A stretch of DNA of 23,193 bases from Acidimicrobiales bacterium (GTDB taxonomy: Bacteria > Actinomycetota > Acidimicrobiia > Acidimicrobiales > Ilumatobacteraceae). The notes under the pieces were generated by a model that saw only the letters and a list, made by a program, of their open reading frames with translations, had not been told where the DNA came from and did not search any database. The position numbers and the translations under genes are program-made. How positions within the stretch are numbered: position 1 is the stretch's first letter; each line of letters begins with the position of its first letter. Below, in pieces: positions 7,901 through 15,246 of this stretch. The stretch is from contig JAURNB010000222.1 of assembly GCA_030830415.1 (NCBI GenBank), forward strand, positions 1 through 23,193. Direction: 5' to 3'.

Positions 7901-7929
7901 GGCACCGAGGGTAGTACCGTGATGGTGTT

Positions 7930-8595
7930 ATGTCACATGCTTCCATCATTGCCTCCAGCGAGTTCTTCTCTGCCGCCTCCCCCGCCGTCATCGATGCCAT
8001 TGCCGCCTCGGCCCAGGAAAAGAGCCTGGTACGTGGTGATGTGCTGTTCAAGGAAGGCGATGCCCCCGACGCCTTGTACATCGTGCTGTCTGGCCGCATT
8101 GCTATTGCCATCGATAACAAGCCACTCGACTCGCGCGAGAGCGTTGTTGCTCTCATGGTGGAAGGCAACCTCTTTGGCGACCTCGCACTGCTCGACGGAG
8201 GCGCACGCAGCGCACTTGCCCGTGCACTCGAGCCCTCCACCGTTTTACGCATTCCCTATTCCGCAGTAGAACCCCAGCTCTCCAATAACCCCGACTTGTT
8301 GTGGGGCATCACCCGCGTTCTTGCTCGCCGCTTGCGTGCCATGGACGAAGCACTTGCCGACAGCGTTTTTCTCGATGTCACTGGCCGCACAGCAAAGCGA
8401 TTGCTTGAACTCTCTGAAGGTAAAGACGAGTTTGTACTTCCCGTTACTCAAGAAGAACTTGCCGGCATGGTGGGTGCCTCACGCGAGCGCGTCAACAAAG
8501 CCATTGCGAGTTTCATTCGTTTGGGTTGGCTCGAGCAACGCGATCGTCAATACAAACTCATCAACCGCCAAAATCTTGAAGTGCGCGCGAGCTAA
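7930..8595 (+). CDS. Crp/Fnr-family transcriptional regulator
   Basis: A 221-residue regulator with an N-terminal cyclic-nucleotide-binding domain (about 10-115: VRGDVLFKEGDAPDALYIVLSG, then LFGDLALLDGGARSA at 81-95). A dimerisation helix follows (about 120-145), then a winged helix-turn-helix (172-195, TQEELAGMVGASRERVNKAI). The phosphate-binding pattern FGDLAL...ARSA keeps the Arg and Ser found in cAMP binders, with Asp replacing the usual Glu. cAMP binding is therefore plausible, as in GlxR-type actinobacterial regulators. There are no Fnr-type cysteines. It is divergent from ispD across 29 bp and ends 15 bp before the convergent hydrolase gene. No strong Shine-Dalgarno precedes the ATG. 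Targets are unknown. Confidence 0.93.
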   Translation: MSHASIIASSEFFSAASPAVIDAIAASAQEKSLVRGDVLFKEGDAPDALYIVLSGRIAIAIDNKPLDSRESVVALMVEGNLFGDLALLDGGARSALARALEPSTVLRIPYSAVEPQLSNNPDLLWGITRVLARRLRAMDEALADSVFLDVTGRTAKRLLELSEGKDEFVLPVTQEELAGMVGASRERVNKAIASFIRLGWLEQRDRQYKLINRQNLEVRAS

Positions 8596-8610
8596 CTCGC
8601 ACCCGTTTCT

Positions 8611-9273
8611 CTATTTCGCTTCGCTCAGCCATTCTTTTGCACGCCGAAAAGCATCGGCAGCATCTTCTGCACGGTGAGCAGGTCTTGTGGCATCGTGCGC
8701 AAAAGCGTGTTCACCTTCAGGGTAAAACGCAATGGTTGCACCAGTAGCTCGTAACGCATCAACGTCGTGAGCAGGGGTGTAGTGATCTTTCCCGCCAATA
8801 ATTGCCAAAACGCTTGCTGCGTTTCCCGCCTCTAAATACTGCAACGGTTCAACTTGTCCTGCGCTGCGCCAGGCTTCTGGCAGCGTGATCATTCCGTAAA
8901 AACTCGCGATGCGTGCAAAGCGATTACTGCGCGCCGACTTAAAGCAATACATTCCACCCATACAAAAACCCATCAGAACGGTGACGGGGGTATTGAGCAT
9001 GTCGGCTGCCTCGTGCAGGTCGCTCAAATGCTTGTCGTCGTCGATGTCTTTTACTGCGGCGTAGCGCGGTTCAATGTCGGCGCCAAGGTCTTTCCCAGGG
9101 AAAGGATCAACCGCAGCAACGGCCATGCCCCATTCGGTGGCCCACTGCGACACCAAATTGTCATAGAGCGGCCGCAAGCCAAAAATATCAGGGGTGACCA
9201 CCAGCCCAATGCGCGGCGAGCCACTTGGGCGGGCAATTTCTACGTCGGTTCCTGAAGGCAAAGTATGTCGCAC
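8611..9273 (-). CDS. Dienelactone hydrolase family protein
   Basis: This 220-residue alpha/beta hydrolase has the dienelactone hydrolase layout. The nucleophile Cys104 is in GFCMGGMYC, the acid Asp163 in IIGGKDHYTP, and His189 in EGEHAFAHD. TPDIFGLRPLYDNL near the N-terminus is also typical. The family hydrolyses carboxymethylenebutenolide and related lactones or esters; the true substrate here is unknown. The start is GTG at 9273, immediately before RHTLPSGTDVEIARP; no Shine-Dalgarno is seen. It is convergent with the Crp/Fnr gene (15 bp apart). It is divergent from the HTH gene at 9353 across 79 bp, where GTGAGAC occurs twice (9291-9297 and 9303-9309) as a short direct repeat. Confidence 0.9.
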   Translation of the reverse strand: MRHTLPSGTDVEIARPSGSPRIGLVVTPDIFGLRPLYDNLVSQWATEWGMAVAAVDPFPGKDLGADIEPRYAAVKDIDDDKHLSDLHEAADMLNTPVTVLMGFCMGGMYCFKSARSNRFARIASFYGMITLPEAWRSAGQVEPLQYLEAGNAASVLAIIGGKDHYTPAHDVDALRATGATIAFYPEGEHAFAHDATRPAHRAEDAADAFRRAKEWLSEAK

Positions 9274-9352
9274 GCACCCATTGTGTCAGAGTGAGACTTG
9301 CGGTGAGACCTTTGGGGGGAACCGAGGTGATGCATGAGGCGCACGGTGCCGC

Positions 9353-10276
9353 ATGCAAACAACACACAGCACCGTTACCCACACCGACCCATTCAACAAA
9401 TACGAATACGTGCCCCTCGTTCGCGCCGATTTCACGACACCTGCAGTCAGAGTGATGGTGGATGAGTGGAATGCCCTCGCGCGACGACCTTCTTGTATTG
9501 CTCATGCCAACGCCTGGGGGCTACCTGGCGAACCCGTCACTCACCTCGACCAGATGCTCGAACGCATGGGGTTCAACCGACCAGCCCACTGCGATGAAGC
9601 CGACCAGTATTTGGCGCAAGTGGTGCGCATCGCTCGCACCGACGACCTCGCTGCACGCCTCGCGGTGCAACGCGTGGTTCCACACATTCTCGCTATTGCC
9701 AAGCGTCGTGGCCGCATCCACGCTGGCGGAGTAGAGGAAGCCCTGAACGCTGTAATGGCCCAGGTGTGGCTGGTGATTCGCACCTACCCCAGCGACAATC
9801 GCCCGCGCAAAATTGCTGCCAACATTGTGCGCGATGTGGAATACAAAGAATTTGTTGTGCCACAAAGAAGAAGACGAACCACGGTGGAACACTTTGACCC
9901 GGAAATTTTGGATGGCTTCATACAAGACATGACGCGTGAACCGAACAGCATTCACACGGGTTGCGATGGCAGCAGCGATGCCCTCACTGAACTGGAAGCA
10001 CGCAACATGGACCCCGAACGACTTGCCTTGTTAAAACTTGTTGCCGCCGGATACACCAGCAAAGAGATTGGTGAAATTTTACGCATTCGCGCCCGCACAG
10101 TGCGCTGGCAACGGGCCGAAGCATTGAGTTTTGCGCGCTCAGCGCTATCGACTGAAAACTTCAAAGCGATTCGTGTTTATGAAGAAAAAGAACGTCAACG
10201 CCTCAGCGGTGACGCAACTTCACACGGCGCAAGCGCAAGCTATTCATCACAACAAAAACACTTGAACATGCCATAG
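9353..10276 (+). CDS. HTH protein with sigma region 4/LuxR-like C-terminal domain
   Basis: A 307-residue protein I can only partly place. Residues 220-265 (DPERLALLKLVAAGYTSKEI, then GEILRIRARTVRWQRAEAL) form a helix-turn-helix like sigma-70 region 4 or LuxR/GerE domains. Residues 85-165 are helical and Arg-rich (ARLAVQRVVPHILAIAKRRG, ALNAVMAQVWLVIRTYP) and may be a degenerate sigma region 2-like part. That would make it a divergent sigma-like regulator. There is no receiver domain and no membrane segment. The ATG at 9353 is the first in-frame start seen; a GAGG lies about 13 nt upstream, too far to be convincing. The last 24 codons run antisense over the end of copA, giving a Ser/Gln-rich tail (HGASASYSSQQKHLNMP) that looks like a read-out extension. 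Confidence 0.75.
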   Translation: MQTTHSTVTHTDPFNKYEYVPLVRADFTTPAVRVMVDEWNALARRPSCIAHANAWGLPGEPVTHLDQMLERMGFNRPAHCDEADQYLAQVVRIARTDDLAARLAVQRVVPHILAIAKRRGRIHAGGVEEALNAVMAQVWLVIRTYPSDNRPRKIAANIVRDVEYKEFVVPQRRRRTTVEHFDPEILDGFIQDMTREPNSIHTGCDGSSDALTELEARNMDPERLALLKLVAAGYTSKEIGEILRIRARTVRWQRAEALSFARSALSTENFKAIRVYEEKERQRLSGDATSHGASASYSSQQKHLNMP

Positions 10277-12464
10277 CGAGGCCTGCCCACATGGGGTTCA
10301 ATCTTCCACTTGCTGCAAGCGGAATTGCTGCGGCGTTATAAGCAAAGGCCCAAAACACGTTGGCGCCAATAGTGCGCAGTGTTGCACGCGACAAGGCAAT
10401 GGCGTCGGCAACCAAGCGGAGGTCGCCACTCACAATGGTGAGGTCGCTTGCTTGCATTGCAACATCGGTACCCGTACCCATTGCAATACCAACGTCGGCT
10501 TGCGCAAGTGCGGCCGCATCATTCACGCCATCGCCCACCATCGCAACGGCGTATCCACGGTCTTGTAGTTCGCGAATCACCGCAACTTTTTCGTCGGGCA
10601 ATACGCCGCCACGCACGTGGTAGTCGTCGGCATCTATGCCCACCTGCTGCGCAATAGCCATTGCCGTTGCTTGGTTGTCGCCCGTTAACAACACTGGTGC
10701 CAAACCCATTGCACGCAATGTTGCAATTGCTTCCTTACTCGTTGCCTTTGGTTGGTCAGCAACAACACACACTGCGCGCGCAGAGCCACCCCATGCGGCG
10801 ATCACTGCCGTGTTGCCTTCTGCTCGTGCGTCGGCAAGTGCCGCGCGCAACGGCCCCGGAATAAGAATGAGTTCTTTTTGCAACAAGCGCTCGTGACCCA
10901 CCATCACACTCACGCCCTCAACAACTCCGCGCGCACCCATACCAGCGAGCGACACGAACTCTTGCACGTCGGGAAGAGTTCCCGATTCTTTTTGGGCCGC
11001 TATGGCAATAGCTCGGGCAATGGGGTGTTCACTCGCCAATTCCAGTGCACCAATCATGCGCAATGCGTCGCGCCGGTCAATGCCTTCGGCGCACACCACA
11101 TTGCGCAACTGCATGACGCCAGTGGTAACGGTTCCTGTTTTATCGAACACCACAGTGTCGATACGGCGTGTACTTTGCAGCACGTCGACGCCTTTAATAA
11201 CAATGCCCAGCTGGGCTCCACGGCCACTACCTACCATCAGCGCGGTCGGCGTGGCAAGACCCAGCGCACAAGGACACGCGATAATGAGAACGGCAACAGC
11301 TGCAGTGAAAGCCTTAGTTGCATCGCCGTCGACAACAAACCAAGCAATCAAGGTCACCAACGAAATGAGCAGAACAACCGGCACAAAAATACTGCTCACT
11401 TTGTCGGCAAGTTTTTGTACTGGTGCTTTTGTTGCCTGTGCTTCGCGCACCAGCTTCGCCATGTGAGCAAAGGTGGTATCGGCCCCCACGCGCGACACGC
11501 GCACCTTCAAGCGACCCGTCAAGTTGATCGTTGCACCGGTAACAGCATCGCCCGGAACTACATCAACGGGCACACTTTCACCTGTAAGCATCGACATATC
11601 GATGCTTGAATCGCCTTCAATTACTACGCCATCGGTGGCAATTTTCTCACCAGGTCGCACCACAATGACATCGTTCACTTGCAAATTTTTGGCATCAACT
11701 TCACGCTCAACACCATTTTCCACAACAACTGCAGTATGAGCTCCTAATGCCAACAGCGCCCGTAACGCATTGCCTGCACTGCGTTTTGCGCGTGCTTCCA
11801 AATAACGCCCGGTGAGAATAAAGACCGTCACGGTTGCGGCCACTTCAAAATATACGTGATACGAGCTATGGCTCATACCAGTCATACCCGACATTCCGCC
11901 CATTGATCCGTAACTACTTGCTGCATCACCCCAGAGCAGTGCCCATACCGACCATGCAACTGCCGCAACCACACCAATCGAAATGAGAGTGTCCATGGTG
12001 GTAGCACGATGGCGCAAGTTCATGACAGCAGCACGATGAAATGGCCAAGCCCCCCATGTCACTACCGGAGCAGAGAAAACAAGGGCCCACCACTGCCAAT
12101 TCTGAAACTGCATCGACTCAAACATGGAAAAGAAAAACACGGGAGCGGTGAGCAGCGCACAAACAAGAAGACGATTGCGCAAGGCCAGTAAGTTCTCGGC
12201 AAATTCTTCTTCGGTTGCCCCTACTGGCGCATCGGCTTCACGAAGCGCTGCCCCGTAACCTGCGTCCTCCACAGCACGAATGAGTTCGTCTGTTTGCACA
12301 CCAAAGCGCGTGCGCACAGTTGCGGTTTCGGTTGCATAGTTCACAGAGGCGTCAACACCATCAATCTTGTTTAATTGATCTTGTATACGCGCTGCACATG
12401 CCCCACAGGTCATACCACTGACAGCAAATTCAACGGTGAGTGGGAGCTCTTCTAATGTGCTCAT
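10203..12464 (-). CDS. copA: Copper-translocating P-type ATPase
   Basis: A 753-residue P1B-type ATPase that should export Cu(I) across the cytoplasmic membrane. In order it has one heavy-metal-associated domain with GMTCGAC (Cys20, Cys23) and paired membrane helices from about 96 to 220. The actuator loop TGES (294-297), the intramembrane CPC (397-399), the phosphorylated DKTGT (Asp441), the SEHP motif (478-481) and GDGVND (644-649) follow. YN and MxxSS motifs close to the C-terminus fit subgroup 1B-1 (Cu+). Residues 183-205 form a Met/Ser/Gly/His-rich stretch between helices (SMGGMSGMTGMSHSSYH) that could bind copper outside the membrane. The ATG overlaps the stop of the upstream crotonase as ATGA and has AAAGGAAA as ribosome site. 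No csoR or copZ is visible. Confidence 0.96.
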   Translation of the reverse strand: MSTLEELPLTVEFAVSGMTCGACAARIQDQLNKIDGVDASVNYATETATVRTRFGVQTDELIRAVEDAGYGAALREADAPVGATEEEFAENLLALRNRLLVCALLTAPVFFFSMFESMQFQNWQWWALVFSAPVVTWGAWPFHRAAVMNLRHRATTMDTLISIGVVAAVAWSVWALLWGDAASSYGSMGGMSGMTGMSHSSYHVYFEVAATVTVFILTGRYLEARAKRSAGNALRALLALGAHTAVVVENGVEREVDAKNLQVNDVIVVRPGEKIATDGVVIEGDSSIDMSMLTGESVPVDVVPGDAVTGATINLTGRLKVRVSRVGADTTFAHMAKLVREAQATKAPVQKLADKVSSIFVPVVLLISLVTLIAWFVVDGDATKAFTAAVAVLIIACPCALGLATPTALMVGSGRGAQLGIVIKGVDVLQSTRRIDTVVFDKTGTVTTGVMQLRNVVCAEGIDRRDALRMIGALELASEHPIARAIAIAAQKESGTLPDVQEFVSLAGMGARGVVEGVSVMVGHERLLQKELILIPGPLRAALADARAEGNTAVIAAWGGSARAVCVVADQPKATSKEAIATLRAMGLAPVLLTGDNQATAMAIAQQVGIDADDYHVRGGVLPDEKVAVIRELQDRGYAVAMVGDGVNDAAALAQADVGIAMGTGTDVAMQASDLTIVSGDLRLVADAIALSRATLRTIGANVFWAFAYNAAAIPLAASGRLNPMWAGLAMACSSVFVVMNSLRLRRVKLRHR

Positions 12465-13246
12465 GAATTTCCTTTCACCTGTGCGGGAAACTCCGGATGC
12501 CTTTTTCCTAGAAACGCTGCAATTCCTTCTTGTGCATCTGGTGTTACAGCAGCTGCTGCCATCATTCCTACCGCATATGTATAGGCATCGCTCTCGCCCA
12601 TTTGTACTTGTTTGTAAAAGGCAGCTTTTCCTAGACCCTTCGAGTGCGCCGAGCCCCGTGTTGCGCGCTGCAATAAATCAAGTGTTGCTGCGTCTAGTTC
12701 GCTTGCCGGCACCACGGCATTCACAAACCCCCACTGCAATGCAGTTGCTGCATCAATGGCATCGCCAGTGAGTGCCATTTCTAGCGCGCGCTTGCGACCA
12801 ATGTTTCGTGACACCGCAACAAGAGGTGTGTGGCAAAATAAGCCACCCTTTCCACCAGGAATAGCGAAAGAAGAAGTATCGGCCGCGACAGCCAAATCGC
12901 ACGTAGCAACAAGTTGACATCCTGCGGCCGTTGCCAAGGCATGCACACGCGCCACCACCACCTGCGGAATTGATTGGATGGTCTGCATCATTTTGGTGCA
13001 GGTTTCGAATACTTCGTAGGTGGCTGAATAATCTGCGCCAAACATGTCGCCAAAATTATGGCCGGCAGAAAAAACGGGGCCATTGGCGGCAAGTATGACC
13101 CCAGTGGCATCGCTTTTGCCCACGGCAACAAATGCCTTTGTGAGTTCCTTCAGCACCGGCAGCGACAGCGCATTGCGTTTTTCTGGCTGGTTCAGCGTGA
13201 GGGTCACCACATCGCCCGTGCGCATTACTTCCGCCAGTTCCGCCAT
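12461..13246 (-). CDS. Enoyl-CoA hydratase/isomerase family protein, ECHDC3-like
   Basis: The 261-residue product is a crotonase-fold protein: LTLNQPEKRNALSLPVL at the start, the oxyanion-hole loop VFSAGHNFGDM, then LATAAGCQLVATCDLAVA. It resembles my memory of animal ECHDC3 along its whole length, including FCHTP, LGKAAFYKQ and the C-terminal QEGIAAFLGKRHPEF. Both hydratase glutamates appear to be missing: Gln111 stands where Glu144 of rat hydratase would be, and the Glu164 region reads IPGGKGG. A classical hydratase reaction is therefore doubtful. The ATG at 13246 starts at the family's usual point; a longer frame to 13486 is antisense to the next gene. The stop overlaps the copA start by four bases, so the two are coupled. 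CoA-thioester binding is likely; the reaction is unknown. Confidence 0.9.
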   Translation of the reverse strand: MAELAEVMRTGDVVTLTLNQPEKRNALSLPVLKELTKAFVAVGKSDATGVILAANGPVFSAGHNFGDMFGADYSATYEVFETCTKMMQTIQSIPQVVVARVHALATAAGCQLVATCDLAVAADTSSFAIPGGKGGLFCHTPLVAVSRNIGRKRALEMALTGDAIDAATALQWGFVNAVVPASELDAATLDLLQRATRGSAHSKGLGKAAFYKQVQMGESDAYTYAVGMMAAAAVTPDAQEGIAAFLGKRHPEFPAQVKGNS

Positions 13247-13300
13247 GTCCCTATTCTGCCTTGGAAAAAGTGCCTTACGGATGACATATATTGATACGGC

Positions 13301-13747
13301 ATGACTACCGCCACATCTGCCACATTGAGTACCCATTTGGCGCAGTTCCCCGATGTCTTGGAACAGCTCACCGCCGCCCACGAGGCCGCCTGGGTCACGG
13401 TTAACCCACATATTTTGGAGCTGTGCCGACTGCGCATTGCCAGCATGCTCGGCGCAGAAGCTGAAATAGCCATCAACACACCCCAAGCTGAACTCTCTGC
13501 AGACAAGCGCAGCGCACTTTCACAATGGCCGCTCTCGCCACTTTTTACAGAATCAGAAAAAGCATGCCTCGCATTCACCGAAGAGTTCGTTATTGATGTT
13601 GCCAGCCTGCAAGAAACCACAGCTGTGCGCGTGGGTGAACTCTTGGGCCAACAAGAACTCGCCGACTTTGTGAGTGCACTCTTGGTCGTTGAACAACGCA
13701 TTCGTATTTCACTTGCTTGGCAAACCCTGTTTGGAGAAAACAAATGA
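13301..13747 (+). CDS. AhpD/carboxymuconolactone decarboxylase-like protein without redox cysteines
   Basis: A 148-residue, mostly helical protein. VTVNPHILELCRLRIASMLG and SPLFTESEKACLAFTEEFVI are the helices that precede and follow the CxxC in carboxymuconolactone decarboxylase/AhpD-like proteins. The CxxC itself is absent: only one Cys (in ELCRLRIA) is present in that stretch, followed by GAEAEIA. It may be a structural partner of the next gene, which keeps the redox motif and overlaps it as ATGA (13744-13747). The gene starts 54 bp from the divergent crotonase. TATATT at 13282-13287 could be a -10 element giving a very short leader, but this is weak. It heads a run of four genes. No enzymatic activity can be assigned. 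Confidence 0.75.
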   Translation: MTTATSATLSTHLAQFPDVLEQLTAAHEAAWVTVNPHILELCRLRIASMLGAEAEIAINTPQAELSADKRSALSQWPLSPLFTESEKACLAFTEEFVIDVASLQETTAVRVGELLGQQELADFVSALLVVEQRIRISLAWQTLFGENK

Positions 13748-14250
13748 ATACACGTAACCCACGCATCGCACCAAAAACTTACGCAGCAGTTCCCTTGCGC
13801 ACTCCACTTGGCGACTGGCAAGCAGCGGTGGTGCGCATGACCGCACTCGACCCCATCACCACAGAACTTGTGCGTCTGCGTTGTGCGCGCTACCACGACT
13901 GCAAAACTTGACTCTCTGTTCGTTTGGCAGTTGCCAAACAAGATGGTCTTAATGAATCCACCATTGCAGAAGTAGATCACTACGAAACAAGCAACCTCTC
14001 AGAACGCCACAAGGCAGCACTTCGCTACGCCGATGCGCTCATGACCCAGCCAGGCAACATTACCCCACAGCAAAAAGCAGATCTCCTTTTACATTTCACG
14101 CGCGACCAAATTATTGAACTCACCGTCGATGTGATGAAATGGAATTACCAAAAAGTTCCCGTCTCTCTTGGCACCGACGTAGAGGTACAAGAAGGCGAAC
14201 TCACACCACTGATCTTCGACGCACAAGGAAACTGGGTTAAACCAACATGA
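13744..14250 (+). CDS. Probable selenoprotein: AhpD-like/CMD-family protein with C53-x-x-U56
   Basis: The reading frame from ATG 13744 is open to TGA 14248-14250 except for one in-frame TGA at 13909-13911. Read through, it gives 168 residues. The sequence before the TGA (ITTELVRLRCARYHDCKT) and after it (LSVRLAVAKQDGLNESTIAEV) joins into one helix pattern. It aligns with CMD/AhpD-like proteins whose motif reads H-D-C-x-x-C, so TGA sits exactly at the second redox cysteine. A perfect hairpin 10 nt downstream fits a bacterial SECIS element. AhpD-like selenoproteins are known from marine metagenome surveys. A thiol-selenol peroxidase or reductase role is likely. The start overlaps the upstream gene and the end overlaps the EthD-like gene, both as ATGA. 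The alternative is a recent nonsense mutation, which the hairpin and intact downstream frame argue against. No selA, selB, selC or selD is in the window. Confidence 0.85.
13909..13939 (+). promoter_or_regulatory. In-frame UGA (Sec codon) plus candidate bacterial SECIS hairpin
   Basis: UGA occupies 13909-13911. After 10 nt, GUUUGGC (13922-13928) pairs perfectly with GCCAAAC (13933-13939) around a four-base loop AGUU (13929-13932). As I recall the bacterial SECIS rules, there is a 4-16 bp upper stem, a small apical loop with a G in its first two positions, and 16-37 nt from UGA to loop. Here the stem is 7 bp, G is loop position 2, and the distance is 17 nt. In E. coli fdhF the upper stem-loop also starts about 11 nt after UGA. 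Confidence 0.8.
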
Positions 14251-14963
14251 AAGCCGTTCTCGTAGTACTTACGAACCCTGCAAGCACAGAAGCAGAGGTT
14301 GCTTACAACGACTGGTACACCAATGTTCACGTACCCGATGTACTTGCCGTACCTGGCTACGTGTCGGCCACCCGCTACAAAGCATTCGACGGATGGCAAG
14401 TGTTCGACCAGAAATACCTCACCTTGTACGAACTCGACGTTCGCAACCTTGAACACCTACAAGAAATTTCCGACGAACATATGCGCCGCATTGCCGACGA
14501 TGAAATGCGCCGCTCTCCCGACAACGTGATGGACCGCGCCACCATGCGTGCGCTGTATTACGTTGAAGAAGCTCCGCGCCACGTTGGCCCAAATACCCAA
14601 CTCCGTGTGGCTAATTCAGTATTCATGGCGTACTCCAGCCCTACTGACCCAGAACAAGAAGACGCTTTTCATACGTGGTACGAAGAAACACATCTCCCAG
14701 AAATTCTTGCACTGCCAGGCTTTCTCGCTGCACAACGCTTTGCCGCCACCAACATCAACATGGTGAAACAGCCGTGGGTCTGCGAACATCAATTTCTCGC
14801 AATATACGAACACAGTGCAAGCGATCTTGATACTTACAACGCTTCATTCGCACACATCATCAGTGGAATTAAGTCGGGTGACATTCACATGTCTGATGTC
14901 ATTACATCAAATAACCCTGCGCCTGCTTACGTGCGCATTAGCGAGCAGATCACTCAGCAGTAG
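14247..14963 (+). CDS. Tandem EthD-like (dimeric alpha/beta barrel) protein
   Basis: A 238-residue protein made of two ferredoxin-like EthD/DUF-type halves. The first contains YNDWYTNVHVPDVLAVPGYV followed by SATRYKAF. The second repeats it as FHTWYEETHLPEILALPGFL followed by AAQRFAA. The aromatic-His-Pro signature (WY-x3-H-x-P-x-(I/V)-L-x-(V/L)-PG) is kept in both halves. Such proteins accompany oxidative degradation of ethers, hydrocarbons and other hydrophobic compounds, but a reaction is rarely established. The ATG overlaps the selenoprotein stop by four bases, so it is translated from the same message, which suggests a shared substrate or pathway. Its last 14 nt overlap a small convergent open frame on the other strand. 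No signal peptide is seen. Confidence 0.85.
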   Translation: MKAVLVVLTNPASTEAEVAYNDWYTNVHVPDVLAVPGYVSATRYKAFDGWQVFDQKYLTLYELDVRNLEHLQEISDEHMRRIADDEMRRSPDNVMDRATMRALYYVEEAPRHVGPNTQLRVANSVFMAYSSPTDPEQEDAFHTWYEETHLPEILALPGFLAAQRFAATNINMVKQPWVCEHQFLAIYEHSASDLDTYNASFAHIISGIKSGDIHMSDVITSNNPAPAYVRISEQITQQ

Positions 14964-15087
14964 TTGGCTCTACTTTTTTCTTCTTCTCTGCATCAGCTTT
15001 CATTTGCGCAATCTTTTCGCGCAACGCCTCTTGCTTATTCAAAGACCTTTTCGATGCTTCTGCATTTTCTCGTTCGTGCCATTTCAT
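14950..15087 (-). CDS. Candidate small charged protein, 45 aa
   Basis: A short minus-strand frame encoding 45 residues, MKWHERENAEASKRS at the start and KADAEKKKKVEPTTAE at the end. It is very rich in Lys, Glu and Ala and would form a single charged helix or coiled coil. Support comes from a strong ribosome site, AAGGGAG, about five bases before the ATG, and from the helix-like composition with regular charge spacing. The 3' end overlaps the EthD-like gene antisense by 14 nt. I do not recognise a family. It sits alone in the 283-bp gap between the two EthD-like genes, facing the other way. Confidence 0.5.
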   Translation of the reverse strand: MKWHERENAEASKRSLNKQEALREKIAQMKADAEKKKKVEPTTAE

Positions 15088-15246
15088 TGGGGCTCCCTTT
15101 TGGCGTTATGCCACTTCGTAAAGCCCCGTATGGGCATGAAAAACCGGCTTGGAGTGTTGAAGGGTTGGAACAACGCACACAAGCCGGCCTAAAAAGCCTA
15201 CGGGCTTCTTTCTCAAATGCCCACGCAGGGGTGCAATGATAAAGAG
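15088..15246. other. Hairpin-rich spacer between the small gene and the second EthD-like gene
   Basis: This 159-bp spacer holds several inverted repeats: GCCC/GGGC at 15123-15135, CCGGCTTG (15144-15151) with CAAGCCGG (15180-15187), and AAGCC-TACG-GGCTT (15194-15207) followed by CTTTCTC, which is terminator-like. A plus-strand frame at 15108-15239 (43 residues, MPLRKAPYGHEKPAWS...) ends 7 nt before the next gene. It lacks a ribosome site, so I do not call it a gene. The spacer may terminate or attenuate the upstream selenoprotein operon or carry a leader for the next gene. Confidence 0.4.

Noticed and set aside
9291..9309. Direct repeat GTGAGAC-TTGCG-GTGAGAC as a regulator site
   Set aside because: Seven-base repeats in a 79-bp spacer can arise by chance and nothing else supports them; only noted in the hydrolase entry.
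10752..11609. 285-residue plus-strand open frame inside copA
   Set aside because: Shadow of the copA reading frame; composition rich in His, Asn and Cys with no family pattern.
13247..13486. N-terminal extension of the crotonase to 13486
   Set aside because: The added 80 residues are antisense to the first AhpD-like gene and have no crotonase similarity; the ATG at 13246 fits the family start.
13912..14250. Reading the second AhpD-like gene as a pseudogene broken by a nonsense mutation
   Set aside because: Only one stop is present, at a redox-cysteine position. The downstream frame is intact with family-like sequence, operon overlaps are preserved, and a SECIS-like hairpin follows. Selenocysteine explains all of these better, though the mutation option is not excluded.
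15108..15239. 43-residue plus-strand frame before the second EthD-like gene
   Set aside because: Protein-like composition, but no ribosome site, and it runs through the hairpins. Left as part of the spacer.
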